A stretch of DNA of 64,000 nucleotides from SHZL01 sp963784425 (GTDB lineage: Bacteria > Pseudomonadota > Gammaproteobacteria > Xanthomonadales > SZUA-36): the NCBI GenBank assembly GCA_963784425.1, contig CAWARM010000007.1, forward strand, positions 62,001 to 126,000, written 5' to 3'. The position numbers were made by a program, and so were the translations under genes. The notes under the pieces are model-generated. The model ran no database searches. It was given only the letters and a program-made list of their open reading frames with translations, and had not been told where the DNA came from. Positions 62,815 through 64,000 of the stretch are shown piece by piece. Every line of letters starts with the position of its first letter. The first letter of the stretch is position 1.

Positions 62815-63540
62815 ATGATGAAAAAACCTTCCGTCAGGGGCCAGATCAAGTCGGTGGTGGATACGTTGGGGCAACGCATTGCGACAGGACAGTATGCTGA
62901 GGGTGAAACCCTGCCGGTTGAGCAGGCCCTGGCCGATAGCCTGGGAGTTGGCAGAAACGCACTGCGCGAAGCGGTCAAGGTTTTGTCTGGCAAGGGGCTG
63001 ATTTCCACTGCACCCAGGAGTGGGACGAAGATCCGTCCCAAGAGCGAGTGGAACATGCTGGACCCTGACGTGTTGTCCTGGCACGCCAATCCCGAGACCG
63101 CTACTCCGGGGTTCCTGCTCGAGCTGCTGGAAATTCGCCGCATCGTGGAACCCAAAGCCGCAGAACTGGCGGCTACCCGCGCGACCCGGGAAGATGTTGC
63201 GGCCATCCTGACTGCCTTCGACGACATGCAGCGGTTCGACAAGGACCTGGAGCAGCGCCTGATCGCAGACATCCAGCTGCACACGGCCATACTGGTTGCG
63301 TCCCACAACGCTTTTATCAGTAACTTCAAGTACGCCGTGGCGACCTATCTGAAGGCGCATTTCAAAATCGGCGGGGAAAATACCAACGAGGAGAACCTTA
63401 AACTGGACGTCGAATTGCACCATGACATAGCCTGGAGCATTGCCAGGGGCAAGGCCAAGTCAGCCTATGCCGCAACCGTCAAGATGCTCCACCATGGACG
63501 GATAGGGGTTGAAGCGGCCGGGCGCGGCAAAGACTCTTGA
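62815..63540 (+). CDS. GntR-family regulator, FadR/DgoR-like
   Basis: The protein has 241 residues; the start ATG at 62815 (MMKKPSVRGQIK) follows AGGGG. The winged helix covers about residues 15-75 (LPVEQALADSLGVGRNALRE). The segment RPKSEWNMLDPDVLSWH is characteristic of the DgoR/ExuR-type sugar-acid regulators. The FCD domain has ligand-site residues in ADIQLHTAILVASHN and DVELHHDIAWS. It stands divergent from the MocD-like gene and probably represses the island until a sugar-acid-like effector appears. Confidence 0.9.
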   Translation: MMKKPSVRGQIKSVVDTLGQRIATGQYAEGETLPVEQALADSLGVGRNALREAVKVLSGKGLISTAPRSGTKIRPKSEWNMLDPDVLSWHANPETATPGFLLELLEIRRIVEPKAAELAATRATREDVAAILTAFDDMQRFDKDLEQRLIADIQLHTAILVASHNAFISNFKYAVATYLKAHFKIGGENTNEENLKLDVELHHDIAWSIARGKAKSAYAATVKMLHHGRIGVEAAGRGKDS

Positions 63541-63575
63541 CAAGGGCAGGCTTGCGCTTTGAACTAGAGGGGGTC

Positions 63576-63670
63576 AGTGAACTAGAGGGGGTCAGAGTAC
63601 ATTTTCCTTGATGGGGTTCTTCTACCCACGGCCTATGGTGAAAATGTACTCTGACCCCCTCTAGTTCACT
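63576..63670. mobile_element. MITE/REP-like element with perfect 31-bp inverted repeats
   Basis: The arms 63576-63606 and 63640-63670 are perfectly complementary over 31 bases and enclose a 33-base loop. Part of the left arm (GAACTAGAGGGGGTCAG) also occurs directly before it at 63561. The motif GGGGGTCAGAGTACATTTTC is of the type that accompanies REP-associated tyrosine transposases (IS200-like). No transposase gene is in the window, so it would be a non-autonomous copy. Confidence 0.8.
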
Positions 63671-63686
63671 CTGACCCCGTATTACC

Positions 63687-63717
63687 CAAAAAAAAGCCCC
63701 GCGTTCAGCGGGGCTTT
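63687..63717 (-). terminator. Rho-independent terminator of the OmpA-family gene
   Basis: The stem GCCCCGC / GCGGGGC closes GTTCA. On the minus strand it is followed by eight or more T. It lies 24 bases beyond the stop codon of the leftward OmpA gene. Confidence 0.9.
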
Positions 63718-63740
63718 CTCATTCCAAATGCTACTTCGGA

Positions 63741-64000
63741 TTAGCGGCTGAGCACGATCAGCTCAACACGGCGGTTCAGTGCCCGTCCAGCGTCCGTGTC
63801 ATTGGATGCTACCGGCTGTGCTTCGCCATAACCGCGAGCGGTCAAGCGGGTAGCGGTGATGCCCTTGCTTTCCAGGTAGTCTTTCACGGAAATGGCGCGG
63901 CGCTCAGACAGCTTCTGGTTGTACTCTTCCGAGCCCACGCTGTCGGTGTGACCGGCCACTTCCACCACGACTTTCTGCTGCTTATCGAGCAGGGCAACTG
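63741..64000 (-). CDS. OmpA-family peptidoglycan-binding protein, C-terminal fragment
   Basis: Only the last 86 or so residues are inside; the gene continues beyond the right edge. The OmpA C-terminal domain is clear: [22 protein letters not shown], then [27 protein letters not shown] and [11 protein letters not shown]. The Asp of GHTDS and Arg of LSERRA are the diaminopimelate contacts. It anchors an outer-membrane or lipoprotein partner to peptidoglycan; the N-terminal part is needed to say which. Confidence 0.9.
   Translation of the reverse strand, partial: VALLDKQQKVVVEVAGHTDSVGSEEYNQKLSERRAISVKDYLESKGITATRLTARGYGEAQPVASNDTDAGRALNRRVELIVLSR

Overview
The window reads as one chromosomal stretch of a gammaproteobacterium, moderately GC-rich. 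The basis is gene content: a his operon in the canonical enteric order hisG-D-C-B-H-A-F-IE with bifunctional HisB and HisIE, an fnr/anr-hemN pair, and zapE, acpH, slyX, comF, bioC, ubiA and tatD. I cannot name a genus. No phage, plasmid, CRISPR array or complete insertion sequence is visible.

Layout. 0-5 kb: housekeeping and hypothetical genes (cyclophilin-like fragment, a frameshifted dienelactone hydrolase, VOC protein, slyX, srkA, NYN-domain protein), then about 1 kb without protein genes that holds a possible sigma-54-dependent RNA and a nested inverted repeat. 5-15 kb: ilvE, a GDT1-like and a CDF cation transporter, M20 peptidase, a pair of large inverted repeats, a peptide transporter, a DUF885 lipoprotein and a beta-CASP nuclease. 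15-23 kb: GNAT protein and the complete his operon, headed by a TrpR-family regulator (YerC/HisR type) with a trp-operator-like site in front. 23-26 kb: DUF4097 protein and kup. 26-31 kb: a hydroxyproline catabolic operon (deaminase, GntR regulator, FAD dehydrogenase, epimerase, ketimine reductase). 31-38 kb: second DUF885 protein, DUF4399, SlyD, Fnr/Anr with hemN (an Fnr box lies before hemN), queD, CDGSH protein, lipoprotein peroxiredoxin. 38-48 kb: a four-hairpin array, two ABC exporters, a desaturase with a coiled-coil tail, SYLF protein, tatD, ubiA. 48-53.6 kb: comF, bioC, a candidate small RNA with three C-rich loops, zapE, acpH, a c-type cytochrome and tRNA-Arg(CCG). 53.6-63.5 kb: a putative catabolic island of VOC, two SDRs, a Gfo/Idh/MocA enzyme, an MDR dehydrogenase, a DUF819 membrane protein, a ThDP enzyme, a MocD-like desaturase/hydroxylase carrying its own rubredoxin domain, and a FadR/DgoR-like regulator. 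The right edge has a MITE-like hairpin and the C-terminus of an OmpA protein.

How parts fit. The his block is one translationally coupled transcript that probably senses histidine through its first gene. The hydroxyproline operon carries the route from 4-hydroxyproline to alpha-ketoglutarate semialdehyde, but the final dehydrogenase is not in the window. The last island combines sugar-type dehydrogenases, a rubredoxin-coupled di-iron oxygenase and a sugar-acid-type regulator. Oxidative demethylation or hydroxylation of a sugar or cyclitol derivative is my working guess, not a demonstrated function. It is the best candidate for an undescribed pathway; the three-loop RNA at 50.0-50.1 kb is the best candidate for an undescribed regulator.

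Three otherwise intact genes (dienelactone hydrolase, isoprenylcysteine methyltransferase-like, MocD-like) each carry one frame change at a 1-base indel. This may reflect sequencing indels rather than decay.
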